Of a stretch of DNA of 64,000 nt, positions 61,880-64,000 are shown piece after piece (positions within the stretch are counted from its first letter, which is position 1; each line of letters begins with the position of its first letter). The position numbers were made by a program, and so were the translations under genes. The stretch lies in contig JADJVE010000009.1 in the NCBI GenBank assembly GCA_016716715.1, forward strand, positions 62,001 through 126,000. The letters are read 5' to 3'. The notes beneath the pieces are model-generated. The model saw only the letters and a list, made by a program, of their open reading frames with translations. It searched no databases and had not been told where the DNA came from. The DNA is from Acidobacteriota bacterium (GTDB lineage: Bacteria; Acidobacteriota; Thermoanaerobaculia; UBA5066).

Positions 61880-64000
61880 CGGCGCGCCCCCGCCCCGTCC
61901 GCCGCGGCGCGGACGCGATCCGGGTCGTGAACGCCCGCACGCACAACCTGAAAGACGTCACGTGCACGATCCCGGTGGGGGCGCTCACCGTCGTGACGGG
62001 CCCTTCGGGGTCGGGCAAGTCGTCGCTCGCCTTCGACACGCTCTACGCCGAGGGCCAGCGGCGCTTCGTCGAGTCCATGTCGACGTACGCGCGGCAGTAC
62101 CTCGAGCGGCTCGAGCGGCCGGACGTGGACGAGATCACGCACGTCCTGCCCGCGATCGCGATCGAGCAGAAAGCGGCCGCGCGCTCGGCGAGGTCGACGA
62201 TCGGCTCGGCCACCGAGATCCACGACGTCCTGCGCCTCCTCTTCTCGGCCGCGGGGACGCTGCGCTGCCCGGACGATGGCAGCGCCGTGCGCCGCGAGAC
62301 GCCCGAGACCGTCCGCGCGGCGCTCCTCGAAGAGTTCGGCGAGGGAGCGCGCCTCCTCGTCATCGCCCCGAGGAAGGTGACTTCGTTCGCGGCGGAGAGC
62401 GCGGAGTGGAGGCGCCTCGGCTTCTTCCGGTATGTCGGAGCGGCGGGTGACGTTCTGGAAATTGAAGAGAAGATTTCTTCGAGTGGAAGAAAGGGGAAGG
62501 GCGCTTTTCCCCTTCTCATCGGCCGCCACGTGCTGCGGGGCGACGATCCGGAGATTCTTTCTTCACTTTCAATGGCATTCGACTCTTCGGACGGCGAGGT
62601 GCGCGTGCTGCGCGCCGGAGAGCCGCTCGCGTCCGCCCGAACGTTTCGCCGCGGGCTGTCGTGCAACGCCTGCGGGCGCGCGTTCGCGGACCCGGTCCCC
62701 GCGCTCTTCTCGTTCAACTCGCCGCGCGGGGCGTGCGAGACGTGCCAGGGCTTCGGGCGCGTCGTCGGGATCGACGCGGCGCGCGTGATCCCCGACGCGC
62801 GCAAGTCGTTGCGTGAACGTCCCATCGCGCCGTTCAACTCGCCCTCGTACGAGAGCGCTTACGACGAGCTGAAGGCCGTCTCGCGCCGCCTGAAGCTGCG
62901 GTGGGACGTGCCGTGGAGCGAGCTGACGCAGCGGGAGCGGGACGTCGTCTGGAAGGGCTCCGGCGACTGGTACGGCGTCGAGGGGCTCTTCAAGTACCTC
63001 GAGAAGAAGCGCTACAAGGTGCACGTCCGCGTGCTTCTCTCGCGCTACCGCGGCTACTCGAGGTGCCCCGCGTGCGGCGGCGCGCGCCTGAGGCCCGAGG
63101 CGCTCGCGGTGACGGTGGGCGGGAAGACGATCGCCGACGTTTGCGACCTGACGCTCGACGGGTTCGTGGCGTTCCTCGGCGCGCTCCCGCTGCGCGACGC
63201 CGAGCGCGAGCGGGCGGCCTCCCTCGTCGACGAGCTGACGCGGCGAGCCCGCACGCTGGTCGAGATCGGCCTCGGCTACCTGACGCTTGCGCGCACGATG
63301 CGCACGCTGTCGGGCGGCGAGGCGCAGCGCGTCCAGCTCGGATCGGCCATCGGCAACGCGCTCACGGGCACGCTCTACGTCCTCGACGAGCCGACGGTGG
63401 GCCTGCACCCGCGCGACACGCGCCGCCTTCTCGCCGTCCTCGAAAGGCTCGCGGCGGCGGGCAACGCGGTGGTCGCCGTGGAGCACGACACGGACGTCAT
63501 CCGCGCTGCGGACCACGTCATCGACCTGGGCCCAGGGGCGGGTGCTCTGGGCGGGCGGCTCGTCTTCGAGGGGACGCCGGAGGCGCTGACCGAACAGGAC
63601 ACCGCGACGGGCAGGTCGTTGAAGAAGGAGAGAGAGGTATTTCTTGCTTCGGAGAGCAGGCCATACGGTCAGAGCGCGTCGAGCCAGAGCCTCGCAGCCG
63701 AAACGGTGGGCGCCTACGGCGCTTTCTTAGAAGGGGGTGTAAGTGGCCGCGCGCGCGAGCGGGCCAGTGCGCTCCGGGTTGTCGGAGCTCGCGCGAACAA
63801 CCTCCAGAACCTGTCCGTTTCGTTTCCGCTCGGTTGCCTCGTGGCCGTGTCCGGGGTCTCGGGGTCGGGGAAATCTTCCCTCGTCGTCGACGTCCTTGCC
63901 GCGGGTGCGCGGCAGCGGATGGGCAAGGGCCTTCTCCCGGGAATCGAGGCGGTGGGGGAGCACGACGGTATCTTCGGGCTCGAGCACCTTTCGGACGTCG
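61876..64000 (+). CDS. uvrA: UvrA-like excinuclease ABC subunit A, cut by window end
   Basis: Open from GTG 61876 (overlapping the previous TGA) to the window edge, 708 residues seen, no internal stop. First ATPase: GPSGSGKSSLAFDTLYAEGQRRFVESMS, then zinc knuckle CNACG...CETCQGFG, LSGGEAQRVQLGSAIG (about 478), LYVLDEPTVGLHPRD. Second Walker A GVSGSGKSSLVVDVL near 661. The early zinc ligand pair reads CPDDG, so its second Cys is missing, and the UvrB-binding region (about 130-245) is short and contains AT-rich motif insertions. It could be UvrA proper or a UvrA2-like paralogue; the rest of the gene is needed. Confidence 0.88.
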   Translation, partial: MTARPRPVRRGADAIRVVNARTHNLKDVTCTIPVGALTVVTGPSGSGKSSLAFDTLYAEGQRRFVESMSTYARQYLERLERPDVDEITHVLPAIAIEQKAAARSARSTIGSATEIHDVLRLLFSAAGTLRCPDDGSAVRRETPETVRAALLEEFGEGARLLVIAPRKVTSFAAESAEWRRLGFFRYVGAAGDVLEIEEKISSSGRKGKGAFPLLIGRHVLRGDDPEILSSLSMAFDSSDGEVRVLRAGEPLASARTFRRGLSCNACGRAFADPVPALFSFNSPRGACETCQGFGRVVGIDAARVIPDARKSLRERPIAPFNSPSYESAYDELKAVSRRLKLRWDVPWSELTQRERDVVWKGSGDWYGVEGLFKYLEKKRYKVHVRVLLSRYRGYSRCPACGGARLRPEALAVTVGGKTIADVCDLTLDGFVAFLGALPLRDAERERAASLVDELTRRARTLVEIGLGYLTLARTMRTLSGGEAQRVQLGSAIGNALTGTLYVLDEPTVGLHPRDTRRLLAVLERLAAAGNAVVAVEHDTDVIRAADHVIDLGPGAGALGGRLVFEGTPEALTEQDTATGRSLKKEREVFLASESRPYGQSASSQSLAAETVGAYGAFLEGGVSGRARERASALRVVGARANNLQNLSVSFPLGCLVAVSGVSGSGKSSLVVDVLAAGARQRMGKGLLPGIEAVGEHDGIFGLEHLSDV
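62464..62598. repeat. AT-rich motif, inverted pair (uvrA)
   Basis: Forward GAAGATTTCTTCGAGTGGAA (within 62464-62496) in a purine-rich tract, and reverse-like TTCACTTTCAATGGCATTCG (within 62571-62598). They code for EEKISSSGRKGKG and SSLSMAF inside the UvrB-binding region. Confidence 0.55.
63621..63746. repeat. AT-rich motif, two same-direction copies (uvrA)
   Basis: GGTATTTCTTGCTTCGGAG (within 63621-63656) and GCTTTCTTAGAAGGGGGTGT (63721-63746), both forward. This is the one clear exception to the forward-reverse rule; they lie in the linker before the second ATPase. Confidence 0.55.

Overview
This is a GC-rich (roughly 70 %), gene-dense bacterial chromosome segment with about 50 protein genes. 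No RNA genes, phage or insertion sequences were seen, and no gene-free stretch exceeds about 220 bp. An Oar-type TonB receptor with an N-terminal carboxypeptidase-regulatory domain, PilP/PilQ type IV pilus genes, many TPR proteins, a TPR-roadblock protein, accB-accC and frequent GTG/TTG starts with 4-bp stop/start overlaps suggest an Acidobacteriota-like Gram-negative (possibly Thermoanaerobaculia or Holophagae). That placement is an inference from gene content.

Layout. 0-6.3 kb: end of a type IV pilus operon (PilP tail, PilQ secretin, a frameshifted lipoprotein, a TIG-repeat lipoprotein), closed by a TTCG-loop terminator. 6.3-14.4 kb: TPR-roadblock protein, accB, accC, aroK, a phosphoesterase, a HEAT-cyclophilin lipoprotein, a small membrane protein and a frameshifted D-2-hydroxyacid dehydrogenase. 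14.4-19.6 kb: an ABC exporter-like pair and two divergent glutamate dehydrogenase paralogues. 19.7-27.3 kb: a GAF/PEP-synthase-like protein, an ECF sigma factor with a membrane partner and a bactofilin-like protein, 3-hydroxyacyl-CoA dehydrogenase, and a zinc-ribbon TPR protein. 27.3-36.9 kb: a tightly coupled acyl-metabolism operon (TonB receptor, SDR, KAS III-like protein, alpha/beta hydrolase, acyl-CoA ligase, two more alpha/beta hydrolases) facing a TetR regulator. 36.9-45 kb: aminotransferase, TPR protein, proS, metallo-hydrolase and malic enzyme-phosphotransacetylase. 45-48.8 kb: surface polysaccharide genes. 48.8-50.9 kb: an island of small membrane proteins with sigma-54-like promoters. 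51-64 kb: O-antigen ligase, mutY, CHAD and CBM9-like proteins, an ABC importer with a fused double permease, a GGDEF-EAL protein, an acetyltransferase, a methyltransferase and a uvrA cut by the window end.

The most unusual signal is a dispersed AT-rich DNA motif of about 20-30 bp, core GATTTTCTTNGAAGGTGAA. It recurs about 30 times, almost always inside genes, in more than one reading frame, and mostly as inverted pairs 50-200 bp apart (forward copy first, reverse complement second). The DNA between the copies is the host gene's own coding sequence, so this is not an ordinary miniature transposon. The motif behaves like a selected or driven DNA signal (uptake-sequence-like, protein-binding, or RNA-pairing). 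Two further signals are the sigma-54 promoter island with identical 14-nt leaders, and an Ole-like gene set in which the KAS III member lacks the catalytic His and Asn.
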